Below, piece by piece: positions 46,137 to 55,297 of a DNA stretch of 64,000 bases. The position numbers and the translations under genes are program-made. The notes below the pieces were generated by a model. It had not been told where the DNA came from and did not search any database. It saw only the letters and a list, made by a program, of their open reading frames with translations. Source of the DNA: GCA-2737725 sp965229355 (GTDB lineage: Bacteria; Pseudomonadota; Alphaproteobacteria; Rhodospirillales; Rhodospirillaceae); contig OZ245869.1 of assembly GCA_965229355.1 (NCBI GenBank), positions 2,852,001-2,916,000 of the forward strand, read 5' to 3'. Within the stretch, counting starts at the first letter, position 1, and every line of letters begins with the position of its first letter.

Positions 46137-48105
46137 CGTCACCACCAATGGTGTCGATTAACGTTCCGATCGAGTCCGGATCTTCCGGTGCGCTCGTTCG
46201 GTCTGATTCACCGTTATTCAGCGGTGCGCTGACTACCGTGGGCGCAACAGCTGCTGCCGCAACAGTGGTGGCTTTGATGGGCTTTGTGGTCGCTGTCGTT
46301 GTGGATGCCGTTTGTGCAGCTGTGCCACCGTACTCGTTCTTCTCGTGAACACCGCCGCGTGCTGCGATTAAGCCCGCAAGTGGTTGGAACGTGTCTGTAT
46401 GGCCAACCGGGAACACGCCCAGCATCGGCGCAATTTTAGTGATGATGTTGCCCGCCGTTGGAGCTGCATTCCATCCAGCCGTCGCAAAGCCATATGTGGC
46501 TTTGGTCGCTTTCGGTTCATCCAACACCACCAGCACCACATAACGCGGAGCATCAATGGGGAACGCGGACACAAAGGAAGTACGCAGCGATTTTTCAGAG
46601 TATCCGCCGCGGCTTGAAACTTTTTCGGCAGAACCAGTTTTGCCGCCGACGAGGTAGCCTTTCGCATCGGCTTGTTTGCCTGAACCTTCCAATACAATCA
46701 GGCGCATCAATGCGCGCATTGAATCAGAAGTTTTCTGCGAAATAACTTGGCGACCTTCTGGGCGTTGATCGGCAGGATGCTTCACCACGGTTGGTGGATA
46801 TAACACGCCGCCATTCACCAAGCTGGTCACCGCCGCTGCTGTATTGATCGGTGTCACAGACACGCCATGGCCATAAGAAATGGTGATGGTGTTGATATCG
46901 CGCCAAGTGCGCGGATATTGGGGCGTGCCGATTTCCGGTAATTCCAATGGCGCAGGCGAGAGGAGGCCCAGATTACGCAAGAAGGCTTTTTGTCTTTCCG
47001 TGCCCGCTTCCAGCGCCATTTTGGCAGCGCCGATGTTGGACGAGTGAATCATAATTTCCGGAACGGTGACCCAACGGTTTAGACCGTGATAGTCGCTGAT
47101 GGTGAAGCGCCCAATTTTAATCGGCTGAGAGGCATCGTAGCGGCTGTCGAGTGTGGCCGTGCCTTCTTCCAACGCCATTGCGGCGGTGAACAGTTTGAAG
47201 GTCGAGCCCATTTCGTACAGGCCCAGCGTGACACGGTTAAAGCGTTCATCGTCGCTCGCAGCGCCCATGGCTTTGGGGTCGTAGTCGGGCAGCGAGACCA
47301 TGGCGAGAACCGAGCCATCACGCACGTCCATCACAACAGCGCTACCTGCGGCGGCATTGAAGCGCACAATACCTTCAGCAAGCGACTCACGAGCGGCATG
47401 TTGAATGCGCACGTCCAAAGATAGTTCTAGCTGGTCGGTTTGGCTGCGAAGCTGATTATCGAATTCTTTTTCGACCCCAGCATTGCCGCGATTGTCCGGG
47501 TCAGTCGCTCCCACGACGTGCGAGAACAACGGGCCGTGCGGGTATGTGCGGCGCTCGGAATTTTCGAAGTACACGCCTGGAATGCCCAAGCGGTTCACGG
47601 CCATTTGCTCCGCAGGTGTTAAGTGGCGGCGCAAATAAATAAAGCGGCCGCCACTGCTGAGGCGATGGAACACGTCGTCGAAATGTAAATCCGGCAATGT
47701 CGCCACCAATTTCTCGGCAGCTTGCTTGATATCTTTCGGAAGCTTTTGCGAATCTGCGTAAAGATTGACCGTGGGCAAATTCGTGGCAATCAAAATGCCA
47801 TTGCGGTCAACGATCTCGGCGCGGTGCGCAGGTGTAATCGGTGCCGCAGCAACTTTAGGCGCAACACGAACCGTGCCGCCAGGGCTCAGCACATCGTTCA
47901 GCACCATCAAGTCAACCAAGCGCGCGCCGATACCTAAGAACGCCAAGCCGAACAGGCCAGCCGTTACAACCAAGCGGCTGCGGCCGGTTTCAACCACGCG
48001 CTTTGTCGCACCTTCTAACAGTACTTTGGTTGTGACAGTGGGGCGCACATCTTCGCCGGGGTAATGGAATGTACGACGGCGCTTGCCTGACATCGAGCCA
48101 ATCAT
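46123..48105 (-). CDS. ftsI: Peptidoglycan transpeptidase FtsI (PBP3)
   Basis: A 660-residue septal class B penicillin-binding protein: cytoplasmic N-terminus, one TM (about 42-62), pedestal domain, and transpeptidase domain with S301TFK, an SSN motif (IMIHSSNIG) and K489TG. It cross-links septal murein with FtsW. After the catalytic domain (ends about 575) there is a Thr/Ala-rich, low-complexity tail of about 70 residues with an acidic end, which is unusual. The ATG at 48105 overlaps the ftsL stop as ATGA and has GGAG eight nucleotides upstream. Confidence 0.96.
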   Translation of the reverse strand: MIGSMSGKRRRTFHYPGEDVRPTVTTKVLLEGATKRVVETGRSRLVVTAGLFGLAFLGIGARLVDLMVLNDVLSPGGTVRVAPKVAAAPITPAHRAEIVDRNGILIATNLPTVNLYADSQKLPKDIKQAAEKLVATLPDLHFDDVFHRLSSGGRFIYLRRHLTPAEQMAVNRLGIPGVYFENSERRTYPHGPLFSHVVGATDPDNRGNAGVEKEFDNQLRSQTDQLELSLDVRIQHAARESLAEGIVRFNAAAGSAVVMDVRDGSVLAMVSLPDYDPKAMGAASDDERFNRVTLGLYEMGSTFKLFTAAMALEEGTATLDSRYDASQPIKIGRFTISDYHGLNRWVTVPEIMIHSSNIGAAKMALEAGTERQKAFLRNLGLLSPAPLELPEIGTPQYPRTWRDINTITISYGHGVSVTPINTAAAVTSLVNGGVLYPPTVVKHPADQRPEGRQVISQKTSDSMRALMRLIVLEGSGKQADAKGYLVGGKTGSAEKVSSRGGYSEKSLRTSFVSAFPIDAPRYVVLVVLDEPKATKATYGFATAGWNAAPTAGNIITKIAPMLGVFPVGHTDTFQPLAGLIAARGGVHEKNEYGGTAAQTASTTTATTKPIKATTVAAAAVAPTVVSAPLNNGESDRTSAPEDPDSIGTLIDTIGGDGEVE

Positions 48106-48644
48106 CGTAATGGCTCCTGCAGCAAGGGCGCGCTCACATTGCGCACACTCACATTGTGTGCGGTCCAGTTTGCAGGCAACAAACGCTGCAAGCGTGCAAT
48201 GCTATTAGTCAAAGCGCTTGGTGCTGTTTCTGGCTCAACGTCATAAGCCGCACGCTGAAGTGCGTACTGATCATCAGAAGGTGCACGCGCCTCACGAAGA
48301 CCCGTCAACGGTACGTCTACGGGTTTCGCAGGCTGCGGTGTCGATACACCTTCAAACTTCGGCGTTTCACCGTTTTTAAACGGCAACTGCGAAATGGTAA
48401 TGACTTGCGACGCGGTCGGCGGCGTGAAGCTTAAATACTGCTCGCTTAAGCGGCGCAGGCGGCCGGGATCATTTAAGTACGTCCATTCTGCTTCAAGTAC
48501 GCGAATGGCCGTCTTGTCTTTCTCAATCTGTACGTAAGTCGCTTGCAGCTGATCTTCCAAGCCTTGGACTTGGTATTTCAACATAAATAGGCTGACACCA
48601 ACAATAACGGTAAGAGCTGCCCACATAATTGCAGTTAGTTTCAT
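48102..48644 (-). CDS. ftsL: Cell division protein FtsL
   Basis: A 180-residue bitopic protein: TM at about 5-22, then a leucine-zipper-like coiled coil (about 25-62, QGLEDQLQATYVQIEKDK) and an EWTYLNDPGRL motif typical of FtsL. It bridges FtsQ/FtsB and activates FtsWI. The remaining 100 residues are Pro/Ala-rich and probably disordered, which makes it longer than the E. coli protein (121). Located in its standard place between rsmH and ftsI with ATGA overlaps on both sides. Confidence 0.9.
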   Translation of the reverse strand: MKLTAIMWAALTVIVGVSLFMLKYQVQGLEDQLQATYVQIEKDKTAIRVLEAEWTYLNDPGRLRRLSEQYLSFTPPTASQVITISQLPFKNGETPKFEGVSTPQPAKPVDVPLTGLREARAPSDDQYALQRAAYDVEPETAPSALTNSIARLQRLLPANWTAHNVSVRNVSAPLLQEPLR

Positions 48645-49633
48645 GCGCGCCCTCCTACTGTTGCAAGGGCCGTGGCTTCTGTACGCTCAGCAACGCGCAA
48701 GCGCGCCGAACGCGAACGCGGGTTCCGATTCATTTCTTCGTCAGTCGGTGTAATCGGCTTGCGGCTCAACACTGTGAAGGTCGGGGTCGGGCCTTTCATA
48801 ATGCTTGCGGGCATATGACGTGACGGGCGCGCTGCTTCAGCAGAACGTGCGCGCATAAATGTTTTAGCAATACGATCTTCCAGCGAATGGAATGAAACAA
48901 CGGCCAAGCGCCCGCCAGGACCTAGCAAGAATTCAGCGCTCCGCAAGCCGCGGTCGAGTTCACCCAATTCGTCGTTCACGTAGATACGCAAACCCTGGAA
49001 TGTACGCGTCGCAGGGTCAATGCCATCGTTCGCGCGGCGCACTTTGGCGCGAATGACATCAGCCAAATGTAATGTGCGCGAGAAGGGGCGTTCTGCGCGT
49101 GCAGCAACAATGGCTCTGGCAACGCTACGTGCGTGTTTCTCTTCACCAAAGGTCAGAATAATTTCCGCTAGTTCTTTTTCGGGCAGCGTGTTCACAACAT
49201 CAGCCGCGCTACGCCCAGTCCGTTCCATGCGCATATCAAGTGGGCCATCGCGCAAGAACGAGAAGCCGCGTGCACGATCGTCGATCTGCATGGAACTGAC
49301 ACCGATATCCAGAGCAATGCCATCGACGTTGCGGACACCATGCTCGGCCATGAGTTTCGACATATCACCAAAGCGGCCAGCAATCAGATGCAATCGATCA
49401 GGGAAGCGGGAGACAAGTGCGGCGCCGCGGGCCAATGCATCGGGGTCGCGGTCAATGGCCCATACTTTGCAGTTCGCGGCTTCCAACAGCGCGGTGGTGT
49501 AGCCGCCAGCACCAAAGGTACCGTCGATGTAGACGCCACCGTCGCGTGGAGCTAACGCGGTTACGACTTCGTTCAAGAGAACTGGGATGTGAGGGCTGTC
49601 GGGGTTATGTGATGCAAGATCAGGCGTGTTCAT
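48641..49633 (-). CDS. rsmH: 16S rRNA m4C1402 methyltransferase RsmH
   Basis: A 330-residue SAM-dependent methyltransferase (formerly MraW). Motifs: HIPVLLNEVV at the start, GTFGAGGYT (SAM-binding loop), AIDRDPDAL, GIALDIGVSSMQID, GPLDMRM and VVSFHSLEDRI. It N4-methylates C1402 of 16S rRNA at the P site. Overlaps mraZ and ftsL by ATGA at its two ends. Confidence 0.97.
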   Translation of the reverse strand: MNTPDLASHNPDSPHIPVLLNEVVTALAPRDGGVYIDGTFGAGGYTTALLEAANCKVWAIDRDPDALARGAALVSRFPDRLHLIAGRFGDMSKLMAEHGVRNVDGIALDIGVSSMQIDDRARGFSFLRDGPLDMRMERTGRSAADVVNTLPEKELAEIILTFGEEKHARSVARAIVAARAERPFSRTLHLADVIRAKVRRANDGIDPATRTFQGLRIYVNDELGELDRGLRSAEFLLGPGGRLAVVSFHSLEDRIAKTFMRARSAEAARPSRHMPASIMKGPTPTFTVLSRKPITPTDEEMNRNPRSRSARLRVAERTEATALATVGGRA

Positions 49634-50097
49634 CGCGCCTCATCTTTGCCGGTGCTCAATTGAGCAGTACGTCCGGCCAGCACGCGTTGCATCAGCGCGT
49701 CTTGTATTTTTGCCAAAGCTTCAGGTTCCCAAATTTGGAACGTGCGGCCTTTACCAACAAAGGCACCTTTGTCGGTCAGTTTTGCTTTGGCGATGAAGTC
49801 TTCAGGCAGAACGATGCGGCCACCCGCATCGAATGGGGTTTCACGGGCAGAGCCAACGATGAGGTGGGCAATGGCATCATCGTCGAGAGAGGGCAACGCT
49901 GCGTCTTGCATTGATTCAACAAGGGCTTCGATACGATCAATGCCGCAGCCTTCGATGCATTCACCGGTGAGCGACGGATACAGGGCAACACCCGTCAGGC
50001 CGCGCGCCTGTAAAGACGTGCGGAACGGTGCGGGGACGGAAATCCGCCCCTTCGCATCAATTTTATTAACAAAGGTACCGATGAATGCTTTCAGCAC
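49630..50097 (-). CDS. mraZ: Transcriptional regulator MraZ
   Basis: A 155-residue protein with two SpoVT-AbrB-type domains (about 5-50 and 80-125). The first has KIDAKGRISVPAPFR and the second FDAGGRIVLPEDF; both carry the DxxGR pattern of MraZ. It forms rings and binds repeats ahead of its own operon, acting as a repressor in E. coli. The start is GTG 50097, preceded by GAGG at 8-nt spacing; the upstream in-frame part (to 50124) has no site. First gene of the dcw operon. Confidence 0.95.
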   Translation of the reverse strand: MLKAFIGTFVNKIDAKGRISVPAPFRTSLQARGLTGVALYPSLTGECIEGCGIDRIEALVESMQDAALPSLDDDAIAHLIVGSARETPFDAGGRIVLPEDFIAKAKLTDKGAFVGKGRTFQIWEPEALAKIQDALMQRVLAGRTAQLSTGKDEAR

Positions 50098-50170
50098 CGG
50101 ACCGCCCTCTACCCGAAACCCCAAAGCCCCGGTCCGTTAACCTGCTCGGGTGCGCAGATTTTGGACCAAT

Positions 50171-50206
50171 ATGGTATCTCATGGGAAATTATGGGTGTCA
50201 ATGGGA
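50171..50206 (-). promoter_or_regulatory. mraZ promoter with three MraZ-type TGGGW boxes
   Basis: TGGGA (50182-50186), TGGGT (50192-50196) and TGGGA (50202-50206) are spaced exactly 10 bp apart on the plus strand; a further TGGGA is at 50223-50227. The minus strand carries a TTGACA -35 (50201-50196) and a possible TACCAT -10 (50176-50171, a long 19-bp spacer). MraZ is known to bind TGGGN repeats with 5-nt gaps, so the boxes overlap the promoter as expected for autorepression. Confidence 0.75.
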
Positions 50207-50687
50207 GCGGGCTCTAAGTGTATGGGATTAAAGGGTATTTTTCGCCAAATGTTCCCTTTTTGTTCTTTTGTGGGGTGTAAGCAGAAGGTGGGGGCAAGAC
50301 AATGTCTGTGAGCGATTATTGAACGCACACTTATTATATATGTGTGTGGTTAAACCGTGCCGGTGATGAGACGGTTTCATGGCCAGAGATGGGATGGCGG
50401 GTGGTGTTCTTTTAAGTCATTGAAATGAATGGATAATATCTCAAACATTTGAATGTATTGAACTCACCGGGGGCTTATATCGCCTCGTTTAATAACGGTG
50501 GGCCTGTTGTTGTCGTCTTGCGCTGTATGACGTTTGCCCCTGCTCAACACCTTAAATTCGGAATATCCCGGTGTTTTTCCCGTTGATCATTGCGTTAGCG
50601 GAGCGCCTTCAATATGGCGCCTCCGCGCCAGAACTCATTTAAGACGGTGTGTCAGCGGTCAGGCTTCAGGTGCCTATGTAAGGGCTG
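50207..50687. other. Intergenic region upstream of mraZ / downstream of the AKR gene
   Basis: About 480 nt without a supported gene between the mraZ promoter and the end of the aldo/keto reductase gene. It includes an AT-rich inverted repeat CACAC...GTGTG around a TTATTATATAT core (near 50325-50346), AAACCGT/ACGGTTT arms (50352-50358, 50371-50377) and the hairpin described next. Confidence 0.45.
50598..50626. terminator. GC-rich hairpin downstream of the AKR gene
   Basis: GCGGAGCGCC (50598-50607) and GGCGCCTCCGC (50616-50626) form a 10-bp stem with one bulged base and an 8-nt loop. There is no T-run on either strand, so it is a weak or factor-dependent terminator candidate for the operon ending at 50688. 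Confidence 0.4.
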
Positions 50688-51677
50688 TCAGATATCGTTA
50701 TGCGGATTGAAGAGCTTGGGGTGTGCGGCGCCCTCAATCGACAGCTGATCCAATTGCGCGGAGATTTCGGGGAGGCGTTGTACCAATTCGAGTGCCGCCA
50801 GATTCTCATCAAGCTGGTCTTTTTTTGTAACGCCGATAAGTGCCGTTTTTAGCCCAGAATGAGATAGCGCGAAAGCCAAAGCAAGTTGTGCAGGTGTCGC
50901 TTCAATTTGTGCGGCCAGAGAAGCTAAGCGTGGTTGTCGCGCACGAATCTCTTCTCGAACACCTCCTGAGTCGCGCGCGATATTGCGATCAATCGGCTTC
51001 ACGCCTTCCGCATACGCAGGTGGATCCACGCGGTCACGGTCTAGATGTCCAGCGAGAATGCCGCCCTCAAGTATATGGGCAGCACACAGACCAAGACGGC
51101 CAGAAGAGAAAATGCGCGCATAGCCGGGGCTTTCGACGACGCCTCGGCGCATGACGTTATATTGCATCTGCAGCATGACTGGGCGTGGCCACCCATTCCC
51201 ATCGCAAATCGCGAGAGCTTGATCCACGTGCTCGGGAAGAAAATTGGTTACACCCCAGGCTCGCGCCATGCCTTTGCGTGTCAGTCCGATCACTTCGTTT
51301 AAGTAATCTTCAAAAACCACCCCTGCTGTGGGGCGGGATACCATCACAATATCCACAAATGCATGATGAAGGCGTTTCAAGGACCGGGCGAGTTGTGTTT
51401 CGAAAGACTCAGTAGGGTAATCCCATAACCAAAGCTTTTGCGCGATGAGATAGCGGTCGCGCGCTAGACCAATTCCAGCCAGGGCCGCTGCAACAGCGTC
51501 CTCAGTATCTGGTTTGTCCCAGTAATAACCGACATCGAGTAAGTTTATGCCCCGGTCAAAGGCATGCGCGAGAAGCGCTTTCAATTCGGCCGGTGAGCAG
51601 CGGGAAAACGTATTCCAACTGCCCAACGACACGATTGAAACCGGCGGCAATACCGGCGAGATGCGGCGATAGTCCAA
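50688..51677 (-). CDS. Aldo/keto reductase family protein with altered active site
   Basis: A 329-residue protein of the NADPH-dependent aldo/keto reductase fold (SLGSWNTF, GINLLD, ARAWGVTNF, QMQYNVMRR, TPAQLALAFALS, ALIGVTKKDQLDENL). Of the catalytic tetrad, Asp48 and Lys81 are present. The Tyr expected five residues after Asp48 is Trp53 (Tyr51 and Tyr52 precede it), and the His of the usual HRP/HWP segment is Ser114 in VSRP. Activity may be altered or lost. Start is TTG 51677, one nucleotide after the receptor stop, and no better start is seen. Last gene of the operon with the glycyl radical enzyme. Substrate unknown. Confidence 0.88.
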   Translation of the reverse strand: MDYRRISPVLPPVSIVSLGSWNTFSRCSPAELKALLAHAFDRGINLLDVGYYWDKPDTEDAVAAALAGIGLARDRYLIAQKLWLWDYPTESFETQLARSLKRLHHAFVDIVMVSRPTAGVVFEDYLNEVIGLTRKGMARAWGVTNFLPEHVDQALAICDGNGWPRPVMLQMQYNVMRRGVVESPGYARIFSSGRLGLCAAHILEGGILAGHLDRDRVDPPAYAEGVKPIDRNIARDSGGVREEIRARQPRLASLAAQIEATPAQLALAFALSHSGLKTALIGVTKKDQLDENLAALELVQRLPEISAQLDQLSIEGAAHPKLFNPHNDI

Positions 51678-51678
51678 C

Positions 51679-53973
51679 TTAGAACCGTAATTTTGCGGTA
51701 CCCGAGATCATTCGCGGATCGCCAGGTTGCGTGATGGCGATGCCAAAGATCGTCGCGCGTTGGTGATATACGAGATAGCGGTGATCGGTGAGGTTGGTGC
51801 CTTCCACGCCAAGCTCTAGATTCGGCATTGCCTCAGGTGTGAAACTGAGACGTGCGCTGAGTAATGCGTAACCATCTTCGAGAGATACCGGATCGGCAAT
51901 CGTGAGGAATTGTTTGCTGCGATATGACAGATCAGAGCGGAACACGAAGCTGCCGATATCGGTGTCCAAGTCATAACGCACACCCGGTGTGATCGACCAC
52001 TTCGGTACGTGAGGTAATTGAGTGCCGAGGGTGATGCCAGCCGTCACAGCGCCTGCGGCAAGATTAGTAAATTCATTGTGCGTATAACCGAGCCCGAGGT
52101 TAAAACGCAGTCCGTCTTGAGGCTGTGCGGTCAACTCAGCTTCAAAGCCGTACAATCGTGCTGTGCCACCATTCCCGGTCAGATTGACGACGCCGCCTGT
52201 GGGGCCGGGCACAATGACGTTGAGCTGGATGTCTTTCCACTTTGATAGAAAGCCAGCGATATTAAATGTCAGGCGGTCATCAAGTCCTTGTGTCTTTGCC
52301 CCAAGCTCGAATGTACGAAGCTTTTCCGGGTCATAAATCGGAGCAGCAAGAGTTGCTGTTGGGTTGGAAAAGCCGCCGCTTTTAAAACCGGTCGACCAGC
52401 TGCCATATACCAACATGTCGTCGTTCGGCTTCCAGTTGAGGCCAACGCGTGGTGTAAAAGATGTCCATGACTCGCTGCGCGTTTGTAACGGTATCTGCAC
52501 AAGGTTAGCCCGTTGCGGCAAAGTGACTTGGACTGTGAAATCTTTCTCATCGCGATTAACACGCGCACCAAGTGACAGCTCCAAGCCGTCCGTCAGCGTG
52601 ATGTCTTCTTGGGTGAACGCTGCGTATGACTTTGCCTTGTAACGCTGTGCTGTAAAGGTGTCACGCGCATCCGTTGCAAGGCCGGTAATTTCATAGACGC
52701 CATGGAAACTGAAACTGGTTTTGTCCGACGTTCCGCTTTCATCGAAGTAATAGAGACCAGCCAGATATTTTACGCGGTCATCAAATAGCTCACCTGACGC
52801 TTGGAATTCTTGGCTGAATTGATCGTCATGAATAGTCTCATTGGTCGTCGAGATGGTGTAGGGGCTGTTGTCGCCATCCACTTGAATTTGCGTGTGTAGC
52901 TTCCGGTATGCCGTGATGGATTTAAAATTGAACTCATCACTGGGGCTCCAAGACAAGGTCGCTTGGGTGCCGCCGATATCATAATCGTCTTGCAGTGGGC
53001 TCGCGCTGTAACTCGTATATGTATTGGGTAACGCGAAAGCACCGCCATAGACCGAACCTGGCGGCAAACGGAATTGCGTGTTTTGAACCGGTGCGGCAAT
53101 GCTGTTAAATCTGGCGACGAGGGCAGGCGTTGGGTCCGTCAGTTGCGCTTCAATTTGCGCGACAGAGCCGGTGTTGCGTTGACGGCTATAATCCGCTCGA
53201 ACATCCAGGCGCACATCGTCAGAGACTTGGAACAGCAACCCAGCGCGCGTCACTAACCGATCTTCATCGTTGGTTCGCTCTCCGGTATAGATGCGGCGAC
53301 CGTGACCATCCGTGCTGAAATAACCTGCAGAAAGCTTGAGGCCAGCCTTGTCCTCGACAAGAGGGGTATTGTACGTGGCGACGGCGTCTGCACGTCCATA
53401 TTCACCAATACGCGCGGTCAGCGTTCCTTCAGCATCCCCTGAAAGAATAGGATTTGAAGTGATGACATTGATGGCGCCGCCAATTGTATTGCGGCCATAG
53501 AGCGTGCCCTGCGGCCCACGCAGCACCTCGATGCGTTCAATATCAGCGACGCTGAGTAATCCGCCGAGCGTGCGCGCCAGATACACGCCATCGACATAAA
53601 TGCCAACGCCCGGATCTGTCGGAAATGCGTAGTCGCCAGTGCCGACGCCACGGATCCATGCCGCATAAGCCGCGCCGCCTGCAGTTGGCCGATTGGTGTT
53701 TGTAAATTCAACGTTTGGAACAAAGTTAGTGACAGTCTTAAGATTCGTCACGCCGCGTTCTGTTAAACTTTCGCCCGAGATGGCAGCCATCGAAATCGGC
53801 GTATCTTGTAACCGCTCTTCACGACGTTGAGCGGTCACGATCATTTCAACAAGTTCAGGCTGTTGTGCCACCTGTGCTGGAGGCCGTGCGGGTGTTTGCG
53901 CATTGGCATTAACTGAAGCCAGCACCATGGAAAGTACTGTAAAGCACATGCCGCTTACATATTTCTGAGACAT
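51679..53973 (-). CDS. TonB-dependent outer membrane receptor
   Basis: A 764-residue receptor with a signal peptide (about 1-26, cleavage after NANA), a TonB-box region MIVTAQRREERLQDTPISM, a plug domain (about 50-175) and a beta-barrel ending in a terminal Phe (KLRF). No N-terminal STN signalling domain. The plug contains GTLYGRNTIGGAINVIT, common in receptors for organic substrates in sphingomonads and related bacteria. Start ATG 53973, five nucleotides after a strong GGGGGAGG; the ATG at 53976 is too close to it. Encoded between an MFS permease and the aldo/keto reductase, so it probably imports the operon's substrate across the outer membrane. Confidence 0.95.
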   Translation of the reverse strand: MSQKYVSGMCFTVLSMVLASVNANAQTPARPPAQVAQQPELVEMIVTAQRREERLQDTPISMAAISGESLTERGVTNLKTVTNFVPNVEFTNTNRPTAGGAAYAAWIRGVGTGDYAFPTDPGVGIYVDGVYLARTLGGLLSVADIERIEVLRGPQGTLYGRNTIGGAINVITSNPILSGDAEGTLTARIGEYGRADAVATYNTPLVEDKAGLKLSAGYFSTDGHGRRIYTGERTNDEDRLVTRAGLLFQVSDDVRLDVRADYSRQRNTGSVAQIEAQLTDPTPALVARFNSIAAPVQNTQFRLPPGSVYGGAFALPNTYTSYSASPLQDDYDIGGTQATLSWSPSDEFNFKSITAYRKLHTQIQVDGDNSPYTISTTNETIHDDQFSQEFQASGELFDDRVKYLAGLYYFDESGTSDKTSFSFHGVYEITGLATDARDTFTAQRYKAKSYAAFTQEDITLTDGLELSLGARVNRDEKDFTVQVTLPQRANLVQIPLQTRSESWTSFTPRVGLNWKPNDDMLVYGSWSTGFKSGGFSNPTATLAAPIYDPEKLRTFELGAKTQGLDDRLTFNIAGFLSKWKDIQLNVIVPGPTGGVVNLTGNGGTARLYGFEAELTAQPQDGLRFNLGLGYTHNEFTNLAAGAVTAGITLGTQLPHVPKWSITPGVRYDLDTDIGSFVFRSDLSYRSKQFLTIADPVSLEDGYALLSARLSFTPEAMPNLELGVEGTNLTDHRYLVYHQRATIFGIAITQPGDPRMISGTAKLRF

Positions 53974-54007
53974 CATTTCCTCCCCCTTGTGTAGTGAATA
54001 GCGCAGA

Positions 54008-55297
54008 TTAATTTGCGGCAGCGAGATCCTTGCTCAAGGTGCGTCCCGAAAGCAGGAACAGCCCCGCCGTAACCAAATTCAAAGTGACAACAATCGTGAG
54101 TGCTTGCCGGAGTGATTGGTCATTGCCTGTTCCCGCAGCGAAATCGCTGATGGCGCCGACAAGCGGTGGGCCAAGGCCGTAACCGACAACGTTGGCCAAC
54201 ATAAAAAGAATTGCGCTGATCGTGCCGCGCATGCGCGCAGGCACCAGGCTTTGCGACAGTGCGTAGCCCGGCGCGAGCCATAAGCTAGAGCACGCCGCGA
54301 GACCGGCCGTGCAAGCAACTGCCCAATGCCATTCATCGACATTGAAAGCGCCCCACCCGAAGAACACGGAGGCCATTGTGGTGATCGCCATCACGCGTGT
54401 ACGCCAGCGCTCATCACGGTCTGCAAGTAAATCAGCAAGCTTGCCACTAACGTAGAGGCCAACAAAACCGGCGCCTGCAATTGTCACAGCCAGAAGGGGG
54501 CCTACTTCATTCAGCTTGACGTGATGGGCGCGCACGAGAAATGAGAAATTCCAACTGCTGACACCTGCGAGCACGATGTAGGCAGACATGCCTCCGGCGA
54601 GGAGAAACAACAAGGACCACGTGTTCCAAGCATAGCGAAGAGTGGTCGAGAGCGGCGGCGGTGGCTCTTTCCTTGCGCCAAAATTGCGTTGCGGCTCGAT
54701 CATAAAGGTGACCATCGCGAGGGCCACCAACAGGCCGGGCACGCTGGCGGTCAATAGTGCAGCGCGCCAGCCCCACTCATGCGCGATTTGTGTATTCACC
54801 GTCAGATTGATCAAAGCGGCTGCAGGCGTGCCCCACGAAAAAATCGCCATCGCTGTCGCACGTCGTTTATGTTCGAAAAGATCCGAAATAATTGAAAGCG
54901 CTGTGGGCCCGCCGCCAGCTTCGCCCACACCAACGCCCAGGCGCGCGGCCAACAACATGGGATAGGATTGCGCCATGCCGCACAGCGCGGTCATGGCCGA
55001 CCAAAAGGCGAGGCACGCCGCGCCCAGGTTCCTACGATTCACGCGATCAGTCAGATATCCAAAAGGAATGCTAGCGATGCCGAGGCACGCGGCATAAACC
55101 GCGCCTGCCAAAAGGCCCAATTGAAAATCGTCGAGCGCAAACTCTTCCTTGATCGGCTCCAAGAGCACGGTGAAGATAATTTTGTCGAGCACCAGCAACG
55201 TGTTCAGCAAAAACAGCAAGAATAGCGCCACACGCGGCGATGATTTAGCGCTGCTGTTTTCCTGCGTTAATGCGAGTGTATCCACCTCAGTCGACAT
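54008..55297 (-). CDS. Major facilitator superfamily transporter
   Basis: A 429-residue inner-membrane permease with twelve TM segments. Visible MFS motifs: the loop 2-3 motif GYLTDRVNRR, RLGVGVGEAGGGPTALSIISD in TM4-5 and FEHKRRATAMAIFSWG, which resemble Spinster-like members. ATG 55297 is used because AGGGA lies eight nucleotides upstream; the frame is open further but inside the glycyl radical enzyme gene, which it overlaps by 11 nt. Likely carries the operon's substrate or product across the inner membrane; which one is unknown. Confidence 0.93.
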   Translation of the reverse strand: MSTEVDTLALTQENSSAKSSPRVALFLLFLLNTLLVLDKIIFTVLLEPIKEEFALDDFQLGLLAGAVYAACLGIASIPFGYLTDRVNRRNLGAACLAFWSAMTALCGMAQSYPMLLAARLGVGVGEAGGGPTALSIISDLFEHKRRATAMAIFSWGTPAAALINLTVNTQIAHEWGWRAALLTASVPGLLVALAMVTFMIEPQRNFGARKEPPPPLSTTLRYAWNTWSLLFLLAGGMSAYIVLAGVSSWNFSFLVRAHHVKLNEVGPLLAVTIAGAGFVGLYVSGKLADLLADRDERWRTRVMAITTMASVFFGWGAFNVDEWHWAVACTAGLAACSSLWLAPGYALSQSLVPARMRGTISAILFMLANVVGYGLGPPLVGAISDFAAGTGNDQSLRQALTIVVTLNLVTAGLFLLSGRTLSKDLAAAN

